DNA of 64,000 bases, taken from Methylacidiphilales bacterium. Its GTDB lineage: Bacteria > Verrucomicrobiota > Verrucomicrobiia > Methylacidiphilales > UBA1321. Below, piece by piece: positions 9,333-17,682 of the stretch (within the stretch, counting starts at the first letter, position 1; each line of letters opens with the position of its first letter). Below the pieces are notes generated by a model. The model searched no databases. It was not told the DNA's origin and saw only the letters and a program-made list of their open reading frames with translations. Location of the stretch: positions 62,001 through 126,000 of the forward strand of contig JAMFSY010000151.1 in the NCBI GenBank assembly GCA_026225555.1, in the 5' to 3' direction. The position numbers and the translations under genes were made by a program.

Positions 9333-9432
9333 CGAGGCTGAGGCGAAGGCCTCGCGCGTTCGTGGAGCGGGCCGGGCGCTGGGAATCGCGATTTCCCTGT
9401 AACCTTTTCCCCCGCTTCGTGTCTTCTTTGGT

Positions 9433-10005
9433 ATGAAGCCCTCCATTCTGATCGGCGCCGCTCTCGCCTTCCTCATCGCCGGAGGAATCGTCTTCGCCAT
9501 CGTTGAGCATAAGAAGCCCGAACCGCTTGCCGCCGCTCCGGCGCCGGCCGACTCGGCGTCCGCCGTTTCATCCGATGCTGACGGCAGTAACTCTTCCGCT
9601 GCGAACAATACTTCCACTCCGCTGGTCACGAGCGATTCCAACACTCCCGCGTCCTCGAACAATTCCACATCGGCTCCGACCAATGGCGGCGGCGAAAACG
9701 GCGGACAGGGTCATCATCATCAACACGGCCAGGGCGGTGGAGGCGGCGGCGGGGGAAGGATGTTCGCTCAACTCAATTTGACCGATGCGCAGAAAACGCA
9801 GATCCAGCAAATCCGCCAAACGGTGACCGACCGCCAAGAACGTCGCCAGCAAATCATGGCCGTGCTGACGCCGGACCAGCGCACGCAGATGGAACAACTC
9901 CGAGGCCAGCGCGGCAATGGCGGGGGCCGTCACGGCGGGCAGGGCGGAGGGGGAGCGTCTTCGACTTCCACACCGGCACCCGCCGCCAATCCGGCTCCCC
10001 AATAA
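9433..10005 (+). CDS. Exported Spy/CpxP-like protein with LTxxQ motifs
   Basis: The 190-residue protein has an N-terminal hydrophobic helix (IGAALAFLIAGGIVFAIV, residues about 6-23) that acts as signal peptide or membrane anchor. A Ser/Ala/Asn-rich linker and a His/Gly-rich stretch (HHHQHGQGGGGGGGG) follow, then a helical segment with the two motifs LTDAQ and LTPDQ typical of the Spy/CpxP periplasmic family. The tail is Gly-rich. The likely location is the periplasm. The His-rich stretch could bind metal ions (inference). The stand-alone gene sits between apt and a TPR gene. Confidence 0.7.
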   Translation: MKPSILIGAALAFLIAGGIVFAIVEHKKPEPLAAAPAPADSASAVSSDADGSNSSAANNTSTPLVTSDSNTPASSNNSTSAPTNGGGENGGQGHHHQHGQGGGGGGGGRMFAQLNLTDAQKTQIQQIRQTVTDRQERRQQIMAVLTPDQRTQMEQLRGQRGNGGGRHGGQGGGGASSTSTPAPAANPAPQ

Positions 10006-10081
10006 TTTCGGCTCTCTTCCCCGTTCGCCAAAAAATCGAGACCGCCCGAGGGTAAAAGTTGTCTCGTACAGGCAATTTGTT

Positions 10082-10109
10082 TTGACCGAAACTTCGCAGG
10101 GATTACCTT
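10082..10109 (+). promoter_or_regulatory. Promoter giving a leaderless mRNA (gene at 10117)
   Basis: TTGACC, a 16-bp spacer and TACCTT, with 7 nt between the -10 and the ATG at 10117. The transcript should therefore begin at the A of the ATG. The same hexamers and spacing occur at 49160-49187. Confidence 0.6.
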
Positions 10110-10116
10110 AGCAATC

Positions 10117-11523
10117 ATGAGTTTGAAGTTGGAACGTGATTTAGGAGCCGGACCCCGGGGAATTGTCGGTCGAGCCAAGGCCGCCTTTCAATCGAAGAAC
10201 TACGACTACGCCATCAATCTGATGCAGTCCGTCTTGAAGGACGAACCGCTTTATCTGGAAGGCCGCCGCTTTTTGCGCGCCGTGGAGATCACCAAATATC
10301 GGGGGCTGAGCAGCTTCAATCGCCAGATGATCGGCATGAAGGTGGGCAGCGCCGCCATGAAACTTTCCAATGTCGGAAAAAAAGAGCCGAACGAACAGCT
10401 CGTATTGGCCGAGGAAGTTCTCGCGCTCGATCCTTTCCAGGCCAAGGCCAACACGATCGTTGCCGAGGCCGGAACGAAGCTCGGTTTTCCGGAATTCCGC
10501 GCTTTCGCTTACGAGACCCTGGCCGAGGGCAAGCCGGGCGACAAGGCGATCCTGAACACGCTGGCGAGCACCTACATGGAATTGAAGGATGCCATGAAGG
10601 CGGAGAAAACCTACGAGCGCATTTTGGAAATCGATCCGCGCGATGGGGATGCTCTCAGCGGCTTGAAGAACGCCAGCGCGGCGCATGCATCGCGTAGCGG
10701 CGGCTGGGAAGCGGCGGGTTCCGATTACCGCAACGCGCTGAAAAGCAAAAGCGAGTCGATCGAACTGGAGCAGGCGTCCAAGGTCGTGAAATCGACCGAG
10801 GCGATCGACTCCCAGATCGCGATCAATTTCGCCAAGCACCAGGAGCAGCCGACCAATCCGGTCCACTCCCGCGCCATCGCGCAACTCTTCGCCCAGAAGA
10901 ACGATCTCGCCTCGGCGATCCAGTGGTATGAACACGCTTTCGAGGCAGGCAATCGCGTCGACTCCGCCCTGGAAAAAGTCATCGGCGACCTCAAGCTGAA
11001 AAAGAGCGAGGAAGAACTCCAGGAACTGCAGGCCGCGCAGGCCGAGCAAACCGATCCGGAAGTGCAGGCGCAATACGCCGCCGCGGTCGAAGAAAAGATC
11101 AAGGAAATCAGCGACGTGCGATTGTTTCAGGCCGAAGCCCGCGTCCGTGCGCATCCAAACGACGGCGAGTACCATTTCGCTTTCGGCGAGGCGCTCTACA
11201 ACGCCGGCCAGTACAAACGCGCCACGGAGGAACTTCAGCTTTCCCTTAAGCAGCCGAGCGTCCGGTATCTGGCGCTTAAATTCATGGGCATGAGCTTTAT
11301 GAAACGGGGCATGCTCGATTTCGCGGTGAAGCAATTGGCCATGGCCGAGAGCGAATTGCCGACGATGGACGAGCTCAAGAAGGACATCGTCTACAATCTC
11401 GGCCTCGCCTACGAAGCGACCAAGCAGACGGACAAGGCGCTCGAGCAGTGGAAGAAGATCTACGAAATTGACATGAGCTATCGCGATGTCGCCCAGCGGG
11501 TCGAAGCTTCCTACGGCGAATAA
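10117..11523 (+). CDS. TPR-repeat protein of unknown role
   Basis: A 468-residue soluble protein without a signal peptide, built of TPR-like helical pairs. Examples are AINLMQSVLKDEPLYLEGRR, AEKTYERILEIDPRDGDALS, AIQWYEHAFEAGN and ALEQWKKIYEIDMSYRDVA. A Glu/Gln-rich coiled-coil-like segment (ELQELQAAQAEQTDPEVQAQ) lies around residues 295-330. TPR arrays serve as protein-interaction scaffolds; the partner is not evident. The start is supported by a promoter ending 7 nt upstream. It faces the minus-strand gene that ends at 11566. Confidence 0.8.
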   Translation: MSLKLERDLGAGPRGIVGRAKAAFQSKNYDYAINLMQSVLKDEPLYLEGRRFLRAVEITKYRGLSSFNRQMIGMKVGSAAMKLSNVGKKEPNEQLVLAEEVLALDPFQAKANTIVAEAGTKLGFPEFRAFAYETLAEGKPGDKAILNTLASTYMELKDAMKAEKTYERILEIDPRDGDALSGLKNASAAHASRSGGWEAAGSDYRNALKSKSESIELEQASKVVKSTEAIDSQIAINFAKHQEQPTNPVHSRAIAQLFAQKNDLASAIQWYEHAFEAGNRVDSALEKVIGDLKLKKSEEELQELQAAQAEQTDPEVQAQYAAAVEEKIKEISDVRLFQAEARVRAHPNDGEYHFAFGEALYNAGQYKRATEELQLSLKQPSVRYLALKFMGMSFMKRGMLDFAVKQLAMAESELPTMDELKKDIVYNLGLAYEATKQTDKALEQWKKIYEIDMSYRDVAQRVEASYGE

Positions 11524-11565
11524 TCTCCGCGAGCCCGAATCGCTCCGAGGCGGTGGGCGGGTGCC

Positions 11566-12183
11566 TTAACGTCCCGGCGGCTTGAACCCAGGAGTCTTTC
11601 GCTCGGCCTGTTGCAGCGCGACGATGCCGGAACGCACCTCGGCCTGCAGCTTGTCCATGTTATCGACGTTTTCCCAGCGTTTGATCTCGTAACCGTTCGC
11701 CCCGAAAAGCACGGCGTGCAATTGGTCCGGCGTCCCGCTCCAGTTCAACAGCGGAACGATCGTCCCCTTGAAATCGGGCACGACATGGCAGCTCCGGCGC
11801 GGGTCGTTCTTGTTGCCGTTTTTCAAATAGTAAGGTTTCAGTTCGACGGCCTCCTCGTTCAGGCTGGCCCGCATATGATCGATGACGACCGAAGGCACCC
11901 AGGCTGCAATCGAATCGCGCAGATCGACCACGACGATCAGTTGGAACTCAGGCAAGCCCTGGAAGGGATACATCGCCTTGCCCGCGCGCCGCGCCGCATC
12001 CTGGGAATCCTCGCTGGTGCCGATCACGAGCGTGATCACGCCCGGCTTGTTCAGCACGATCGTGTGGTTATCGGCATCGACCGTCTTGATCTTCGGCGCA
12101 ATAGCGATCACCGGCGCGGGCGGGTTGATGATAGCCTTAGCCGGAAGCAAAGACGCAAAAGCGCAGGCCGCGATCCGGGCCAT
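11566..12183 (-). CDS. Exported protein, thioredoxin-fold-like, unknown function
   Basis: The chosen start MARIAACAFASLLPAKA gives a 205-residue protein with a short signal peptide; mature sequence begins near IINPPAP. The motif KPGVITLVIGTSEDSQDAAR and the later strand FQLIVVVDLRD resemble thioredoxin/redoxin-fold proteins, but no CxxC is present, so it would not be a classical oxidoreductase. The C-terminal part (PDQLHAVLFGANGYEIKRW) is consistent with that fold. In-frame upstream ATGs (12231, 12237) would overlap the preceding methyltransferase gene. With the chosen start it begins 10 bp after that gene's stop, suggesting a two-gene operon. Confidence 0.6.
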   Translation of the reverse strand: MARIAACAFASLLPAKAIINPPAPVIAIAPKIKTVDADNHTIVLNKPGVITLVIGTSEDSQDAARRAGKAMYPFQGLPEFQLIVVVDLRDSIAAWVPSVVIDHMRASLNEEAVELKPYYLKNGNKNDPRRSCHVVPDFKGTIVPLLNWSGTPDQLHAVLFGANGYEIKRWENVDNMDKLQAEVRSGIVALQQAERKTPGFKPPGR

Positions 12184-12193
12184 GGCCGCAAGC

Positions 12194-13384
12194 TTAGCGG
12201 GCCTGGGCCGGACTGACTTTTTCCAGAACATAGCCATGTAGATACTCGGTTTCCGGCACATTGACGAGTACCGGATGATCGGAACTTTGGCCCAGCCGCT
12301 GTCGCAAGCGTAGCGTCAAACCCGTTTCCGCCGCCGCCTTTTCCAGCAGTCCCGACCAATCCTCCACCGTGACATGATGCGAGCAGGAAAAAGTCGCCAG
12401 GATTCCACCGGGAGTGAGTAGGCGCAATGCGCGCAGATGCAACTCATGATACCCGCGCAGGGCGGAAGTTTTGTTGCCCTTCGTCTTCGTGAAGGAGGGC
12501 GGATCGAGCACGATGAAATCAAACGTCTCCCGCTTTTGCTCGTACTGGCGGAGGAGATCGAAAACATTGACCTGCACCCATTCGATTTCGAGTCGCGCCG
12601 CCCGCGCGGTCGCCTCGGCATGCCGCAGTGCCTCGGCGGATTGATCCAGCGCGCGACAGGAAACGGCCCCGGCCTTCATCGCGGTAAGCGCAAATGCGCC
12701 CTGATTCGTGAAGCAATCGAGCATCCGGCGGCCCTTCGCATAGGCGGCCACAGCGGCGTAGTTCTCCGCCTGGTCGAGATAGAAACCGGTCTTCTGTCCG
12801 GACCACAAATCGAGTTCGTAAACGATACCCGCGATGCGCACCCGGGTGGGTGCGGCATACTCGCCTTGGAGAACCGTCCGCTCCAAGGGCAGGCCTTCAA
12901 GCTGGCGCACCGGGGCGTCGTTGCGGGCGAGGATGACGCGGCAACCGGTTTTCGCACCAAGTAAAGCCGCGATGCTTTCCTGTCGGCGCGACATCGCGAG
13001 AGTCAAGGTTTGCAGGACGAACACGTCGTCGTAACGATCCACAATCAGGCCGGGCAACTGATCGGACTCGGACCAGACCAGACGGCGTGCCGTGCCCGCC
13101 TCGAATTTCCCACGGTAGGCCAGCGCCTCGTCGAGACGGCCGCTGATCAAGGCCTCATCGAGCGCAACCAGGCTGGTCGCGTAGCGTCGCGCGACGATTT
13201 GCGAGCGGCTATTGTAGATCGCGCTGCCCAGCAATTCGCCCTTGGGCGAGCGCAATTCCACCGTCCCGCCGTCCTCGGGCGCTCCCTCCAGCCGATCGAC
13301 TTCGCTGGCAAAGACCCAGGGATGTCCGCTGAGGATGCGATGGCGCACTCCCTTGTTCAGATGGAGGCGGGCGGGATGAATCAT
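12194..13384 (-). CDS. PUA-domain SAM-dependent 23S rRNA methyltransferase (RlmI-like)
   Basis: The 396-residue protein has an N-terminal PUA domain (HLNKGVRHRILSGHPWVFASEV), a middle domain with LPGLIVDRYDDVFVLQ, and a C-terminal Rossmann methyltransferase domain. That domain holds the SAM motif MLDCFTNQGAFALTAMKAGA and the catalytic-region motif DFIVLDPPSFTKTKGN. This order matches the RlmI/YccW family of rRNA 5-methylcytosine methyltransferases. The catalytic Cys is probably in the segment FSCSHHV. The start MIHPARL at 13384 is preferred over the GTG at 13459 because it precedes the PUA domain directly. Confidence 0.9.
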   Translation of the reverse strand: MIHPARLHLNKGVRHRILSGHPWVFASEVDRLEGAPEDGGTVELRSPKGELLGSAIYNSRSQIVARRYATSLVALDEALISGRLDEALAYRGKFEAGTARRLVWSESDQLPGLIVDRYDDVFVLQTLTLAMSRRQESIAALLGAKTGCRVILARNDAPVRQLEGLPLERTVLQGEYAAPTRVRIAGIVYELDLWSGQKTGFYLDQAENYAAVAAYAKGRRMLDCFTNQGAFALTAMKAGAVSCRALDQSAEALRHAEATARAARLEIEWVQVNVFDLLRQYEQKRETFDFIVLDPPSFTKTKGNKTSALRGYHELHLRALRLLTPGGILATFSCSHHVTVEDWSGLLEKAAAETGLTLRLRQRLGQSSDHPVLVNVPETEYLHGYVLEKVSPAQAR

Positions 13385-13515
13385 CCTAGTCTGATACCAA
13401 GGAAACGGGAAAAAGCGATGCGGAAGCGGCGGATCGCCTCGAAGTCGGTCTTGTTTCACCGGGGGAGCGGGGTATAAAGCTGGGATGCGGCACCCCGTGC
13501 CGTCTCCTTCCCGCC

Positions 13516-14349
13516 ATGTCCGAACTGATCATCGAAGCCGGTCGCAGCGAAGGACAATACTGGCGGGATCTCTGGCGCTACCGGGAGCTCTTTTACGTCC
13601 TGGCCTGGCGCGACGTCACGGTGCGCTACAAGCAGACCTCCATCGGCGTCATCTGGGCGTTGCTGGTGCCGTTGGTGAACACCGTGCTTCAGACGTTTAT
13701 TTTTAGAAAGCTGGCGCACATGAATTCCGTGGGTAACGCGCCCTACGCCCTGATGGTCTTTGCCGGGACGATGCCCTGGCTCTTTTTCAGCGGTTCGCTC
13801 AGCGGAGCGATGCAGAGCGTCACGCAAAACACCAACCTGATTTCCAAGATCTATTTCCCGCGCCTCATCATCCCGGCCGGAGCCGTCGTCACCGCCCTGG
13901 CCGACTTGGGCATTCAATTCTTTCTCCTCGCCGGCATGATGGCCTTCTTCCATGTCTGGCCGACCTGGCACCTGCTTTTCCTGCCCTTCTTCGTGCTGCT
14001 GGCTTTTGGCGCCGCGCTGGGGCCGGGACTTTTCCTCACTTCGTTGATCGTCAAATATCGCGATTTCCGTTTCGTCATCGGATTCCTGATGCAGGTCGGC
14101 GCCTACATCACACCGGTCGGCTATGCCAGTTCCGCCATCCGGGATCGCTTTGGAGAACTGGGGCTGGCCATCTATTCGCTCAACCCGATGGTCGGCGTGA
14201 TCGACGGATTTCGCTGGGCCATCCTCGGTGCCGACGCACCCCTTGATCCGTTGCCGTTTCTCATTTCCGTGACTACAACGGCAGCGTTCATGTTCTTCGG
14301 CATCTGGTATTTTCGACGCATGGAGCGCTCCTTCGCCGATATCATTTAG
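13516..14349 (+). CDS. ABC-2 type polysaccharide export permease (Wzm/RfbA-like)
   Basis: The 277-residue inner-membrane protein with about six transmembrane segments begins with the family pattern LWRYRELFYVLAWRDVTVRYKQT. It continues with GVIWALLVPLVNTVLQTFIF. NTNLISKIYFPRLIIP and SLNPMVGVIDGFRWAILG are also typical of Wzm-type permeases that export O-antigen or teichoic-acid-like polymers with a Wzt ATPase. No Wzt gene is adjacent, which is unusual because wzm and wzt normally pair. A glycosyltransferase-like gene follows after 12 bp, probably in the same operon. Confidence 0.88.
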   Translation: MSELIIEAGRSEGQYWRDLWRYRELFYVLAWRDVTVRYKQTSIGVIWALLVPLVNTVLQTFIFRKLAHMNSVGNAPYALMVFAGTMPWLFFSGSLSGAMQSVTQNTNLISKIYFPRLIIPAGAVVTALADLGIQFFLLAGMMAFFHVWPTWHLLFLPFFVLLAFGAALGPGLFLTSLIVKYRDFRFVIGFLMQVGAYITPVGYASSAIRDRFGELGLAIYSLNPMVGVIDGFRWAILGADAPLDPLPFLISVTTTAAFMFFGIWYFRRMERSFADII

Positions 14350-14361
14350 GAGCGCCCCGGC

Positions 14362-15324
14362 ATGAAAATCGCCTTCTGCACGCTCTTCGAGCACCACTAC
14401 CACCTCGGTGCGGCGGTGCTGGTCAATTCGCTCGTCCGCGCCGGTTTCAACGGGACGGTTTACGCGGGCTTTCGGGGTCCCCTGCCCCCCTGGGCGGAAG
14501 CAAAGGCCAAGGTGAAGGGCGAAAATCAGTGGGAGATGACCGTCACCCCGGAAGTGCGAATCGTTTTCCTAGCCTTGCAAACCACGGCCCACTTCACGAA
14601 CTTCAAACCCGACTTTCTTCTCCAGGTGGAAAGGATCGCCGGGCCGGAGACCGAGGCGGTGATCTATTGCGATCCCGATATCGTGGTCACCACCAATTGG
14701 ACCTACATCGAGGAATGGCTGACCTGCGGTGTAGCGCTGTGCGAGGATGTGAATTCTCCGCTGAGCGAAAATCATCCCCGGCGTGTCGGCTGGCGGCGCT
14801 TTTTTAAACCCTTCCGTTTTGATCTCACTTTCCGCGGTTCGGCTTTTGCCAACGGCGGTTTCGTGGGATTGCTCTGGGAGCACCGCCAGTTTCTCGTCAC
14901 CTGGCAGACGCTGATGGCCCATGTCGCCACCGAGCTCGGCGGCCTGGACGTGGTCGGCATCGGTGGAGGCCGAAAGCTCCAGGGACAATATGGATTTGCG
15001 GATTGTTTTCACAACACCGACCAGGACGCACTGAACGCGACGGTGCAGGCCCGCCCAGAAATCCCGATCAGCTTCCTCGGACCTCAGACGATGGGCTTCG
15101 TCGCGGGCAAGGCGCTGCTACCGCATGCCCTGGGCGCGGCCAAGCCGTGGCGACGGCGCTACATTCGAGAAGCGCTCGGCGGCATTGCGCCCGCTACAGT
15201 GGACAAGGCTTTCTGGAGTTGCACGGAAGGGCCCATCAGGCCATTTTCCCAAGTGGAGCTTTTCTGGAAACGCGTGCAACTCACCGTTGGCGCGGCCCTC
15301 GGCCGATTCATCCGGCGGGTCTAG
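14362..15324 (+). CDS. Glycosyltransferase-like protein with DxD motif
   Basis: A 320-residue cytoplasmic protein starting MKIAFCTLFEHHYHLGAAVL and carrying YCDPDIVV, a DxD-type metal/nucleotide-sugar binding motif like that of GT8/GT-A enzymes. Further similar features are the segment GGFVGLLWEH and a C-terminal amphipathic part (VELFWKRVQLTVGAALGRFIRRV) that could touch the membrane. Sugar donor and acceptor are unknown. The gene follows the Wzm-like permease by 12 bp and precedes a C26 peptidase by 18 bp, so the three may be cotranscribed and act on a surface glycan. Confidence 0.7.
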   Translation: MKIAFCTLFEHHYHLGAAVLVNSLVRAGFNGTVYAGFRGPLPPWAEAKAKVKGENQWEMTVTPEVRIVFLALQTTAHFTNFKPDFLLQVERIAGPETEAVIYCDPDIVVTTNWTYIEEWLTCGVALCEDVNSPLSENHPRRVGWRRFFKPFRFDLTFRGSAFANGGFVGLLWEHRQFLVTWQTLMAHVATELGGLDVVGIGGGRKLQGQYGFADCFHNTDQDALNATVQARPEIPISFLGPQTMGFVAGKALLPHALGAAKPWRRRYIREALGGIAPATVDKAFWSCTEGPIRPFSQVELFWKRVQLTVGAALGRFIRRV

Positions 15325-15342
15325 AATCTCTCCCAAAAAATT

Positions 15343-15957
15343 GTGAAAGCGATTGCCACCTGGATCCGTGAATGTGATGAGCCTGCTTTTGCACGGACGC
15401 TGTCTGCCTATCCCGAGATTCGCGCCTGGAACGCCCGAACGGAAAACGTGCCGGAGAAAATTGACGGCCTTTTGCTTACCGGCGGCTCGGATATCTCTTC
15501 GAATTATCTGCGGCAACCCGTTCTCGATCCCACCCTGATCCAGGATGCCGATCCCGTGCGCGACGCGTGGGAATTTCCGGTGCTGGAAGCGGCGCTCAAG
15601 ATGCGTCTGCCCGTCTTTGCCATCTGCCGCGGATTGCAGGTCCTGAACGTGGCTCTCGGCGGCACGCTCCATCTCGACATTCCGCATCACGACGATGATA
15701 AACTCAATAACGTGCAGACGCTCACCTACGCTCCCGGCGCGACGATCCGGATTCCCCGCGTGAACAGCTCGCATCATCAGGCGCTCGACAAACTGGGCGC
15801 GGGCATGGAAGTCGAGGCCCGTTACGAGAAGGACGGCGTGATCGAGCAGGCGCGGTTACGTGATTATCCGTTTTGTCTCGGGGTGCAATATCACCCGGAA
15901 CGCGATCCGCTTTACCGCCCTCTCTTCGACGCCTTCGTCGAACAGGTCCTACTTTGA
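15343..15957 (+). CDS. Class I glutamine amidotransferase-like hydrolase (peptidase C26)
   Basis: The 204-residue protein resembles gamma-glutamyl-gamma-aminobutyrate hydrolases (PuuD type). It has GLLLTGGSDISS, the nucleophile elbow AICRGLQVLNV with Cys, the family segment VNSSHHQALDKLG, and the catalytic His/Glu in VQYHPERDP. It would hydrolyse a gamma-glutamyl amide in the cytoplasm; the substrate is uncertain. It is shorter than E. coli PuuD (about 250 residues). The start is GTG. The gene converges with the ABC transporter gene and overlaps it by 9 bp at the stops. Confidence 0.85.
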   Translation: MKAIATWIRECDEPAFARTLSAYPEIRAWNARTENVPEKIDGLLLTGGSDISSNYLRQPVLDPTLIQDADPVRDAWEFPVLEAALKMRLPVFAICRGLQVLNVALGGTLHLDIPHHDDDKLNNVQTLTYAPGATIRIPRVNSSHHQALDKLGAGMEVEARYEKDGVIEQARLRDYPFCLGVQYHPERDPLYRPLFDAFVEQVLL

Positions 15958-17643
15958 CCTGAAAAAAGTCCGCGAGACAAAGATCCAGGCAATGCCACCC
16001 GCCAGGATCGCGTGCAATCCCAGCACGATCAGGCAGGGGTTAAAATCGGCGATGTAGGTGTCGGTCGATTGCCGGACGATATCGTAATGACGGTAGGCCG
16101 AGAGCGTCTTCAGGTAGCCGCTCCACCCCCAATAGGCCGCGATGAAGGGACGGCAGAACGTGCTCACCATTTCCGGCAACGCGAGAACCGCGCCCGAAAG
16201 CGGCAATTGCAGTCCCACCAGGTAAATGGCGAGGAGCGAGGCGCGCTCCGGCGATTTGGAGCCGGAGGAGATCGCGAGACAAGTCATGCTCATGGCCAGC
16301 GTGGTGATGAAGAGAATTGCGAACTGGCTGGAAAAATGACCCGGAAAACCGCACACCGTCTTCACAAACCAGGTCATCCAGAACGCCTGCGCCAGGCTAA
16401 GCAGACAGACCAGCAGCCCCTTGGTCGTGACGTAGGCCCAAGGGGAAAGTCCGGCCCGAAGCTCCTTCTCCAGCACGTCGCGCTCCTTGGCGATTTCACG
16501 CGCGCCGTTGTTCGCGCCCATGAGGGTGAGGAGAATGACCTGGAACATCGCCAACCCGGAAACGAGCGAGGCGGCGGAGAACGATTGGCGGAGATTGTCC
16601 AACTGTTCCTCCAGCGTCTGCACGATATTCGTCTCAATGCTGAGACTCAGGCTGCGCACCGTCGGTAATCCCTTCGTCGCAAAAATCGCGACGAGCAGGG
16701 GAAAGGTGACGAGCAGCGCCAGGTGCAGCCAGAGCTGCGCCCGATCTCGCCCGAGCAGGATGCCTTGGCGGCGGATCATTGTGCCAAGCTGGCTGATCGT
16801 GCCCGGAGGCGGAGCCGTATTGAGCGCGCGGGGTTCGGGCACCGGCGGAAGTTCCGAGGAAAGGTCGAGGCCGGAACTGATGAATTTACCCAAAGACGAA
16901 GCCTTCTGGTATCGGCCAAAAATTGACTCGATCGAAGTGGTCTCGAACGCCTCCAATATTTCATCGTAAGTTCCCTGCGCGCACAACTGGCCCTCATGCA
17001 AAAAGATGACCGAATCGCACAGCCGCAAGTTGCTGACCGCGTGGGTGACGAGGACGACCGTTTTTTTCAGGCCGTGCGCGAGCTCCTTGAGCCAGACCAT
17101 GAGCTCGTGCTCAGAATAGGCGTCGAGACCACTGGTCACCTCGTCGAGGAAGAGAAATGCGGGATCCCCAATGAGTTCCTCCGCGAGGGCGATGCGTCGC
17201 ATCTGGCCGCCGGAAAGCGTCCGGTATTTTTGCGAGAGCAGCGGACGAATCCCAGCGAGATCGATAACGTGGTGCAGCCATTGTTGCCGCGTCGCCGGCG
17301 GCACGGAGCTGGGCAGGCGCAAGGCCAACGCGAAATCGAGAATCTCCGCGACGGTCAGGTCGGCGTGAAAGGCGCCGAATTGCGGCAGGTAACCGACCGC
17401 CAACGGCAACTGATGCCGCAACGTTTCCACCCGATGGCCCGCGAGCAGGACCCGGCCCGCCGTGGCCGGCTGAATCCCGGCCAGCGCGCGGACGAGGGTG
17501 CTTTTGCCGCAACCCGAAGCGCCGATGATGGAAAGAAAAGAGCCCTCGGGAATCGCGAAAGAGATGTCGCGCAGGAGGGTCTTTTCCTCCTTCCCCCTTC
17601 CGATGACGACGGAAAGTTTCTCGACAAAAATGGCAGCTTCCAT
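15949..17643 (-). CDS. ABC transporter, fused ATPase and ABC-2 permease (ABCG-like)
   Basis: The N-terminal ATPase has Walker A GASGCGKST, signature LSGGQMRR, Walker B FLFLDEVTSGLD and switch His in VLVTHA. After a linker of about 50 residues follows an ABC-2 membrane domain with six predicted helices and a large loop between the first two. The ATPase-then-membrane order is that of ABCG half-transporters, which work as dimers. The substrate is unknown. The start MEAAIFVEKL at 17643 is preferred over the track start at 17661, because a promoter (TTGGCG-16-TACTGT) ends 7 nt before it and would not transcribe the longer ORF. It lies downstream of three other envelope genes on the same strand. 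Confidence 0.88.
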   Translation of the reverse strand: MEAAIFVEKLSVVIGRGKEEKTLLRDISFAIPEGSFLSIIGASGCGKSTLVRALAGIQPATAGRVLLAGHRVETLRHQLPLAVGYLPQFGAFHADLTVAEILDFALALRLPSSVPPATRQQWLHHVIDLAGIRPLLSQKYRTLSGGQMRRIALAEELIGDPAFLFLDEVTSGLDAYSEHELMVWLKELAHGLKKTVVLVTHAVSNLRLCDSVIFLHEGQLCAQGTYDEILEAFETTSIESIFGRYQKASSLGKFISSGLDLSSELPPVPEPRALNTAPPPGTISQLGTMIRRQGILLGRDRAQLWLHLALLVTFPLLVAIFATKGLPTVRSLSLSIETNIVQTLEEQLDNLRQSFSAASLVSGLAMFQVILLTLMGANNGAREIAKERDVLEKELRAGLSPWAYVTTKGLLVCLLSLAQAFWMTWFVKTVCGFPGHFSSQFAILFITTLAMSMTCLAISSGSKSPERASLLAIYLVGLQLPLSGAVLALPEMVSTFCRPFIAAYWGWSGYLKTLSAYRHYDIVRQSTDTYIADFNPCLIVLGLHAILAGGIAWIFVSRTFFRSK

Positions 17644-17650
17644 CCGGGCA

Positions 17651-17678
17651 ACAGTATGCATCTTTGCTGCGCCGCCAA
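17651..17678 (-). promoter_or_regulatory. Promoter giving a leaderless mRNA (ABC transporter)
   Basis: On the minus strand TTGGCG, a 16-bp spacer and TACTGT end 7 nt before the ATG at 17643. It overlaps the first codons of the longer alternative ORF and so argues for the shorter start. Confidence 0.5.
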
Positions 17679-17682
17679 CCCG

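Noticed and set aside
9333-9354. Terminator after apt
   Set aside because: CGAGGC/GCCTCG forms only a 6-bp stem with a 10-nt loop and has no T-run.
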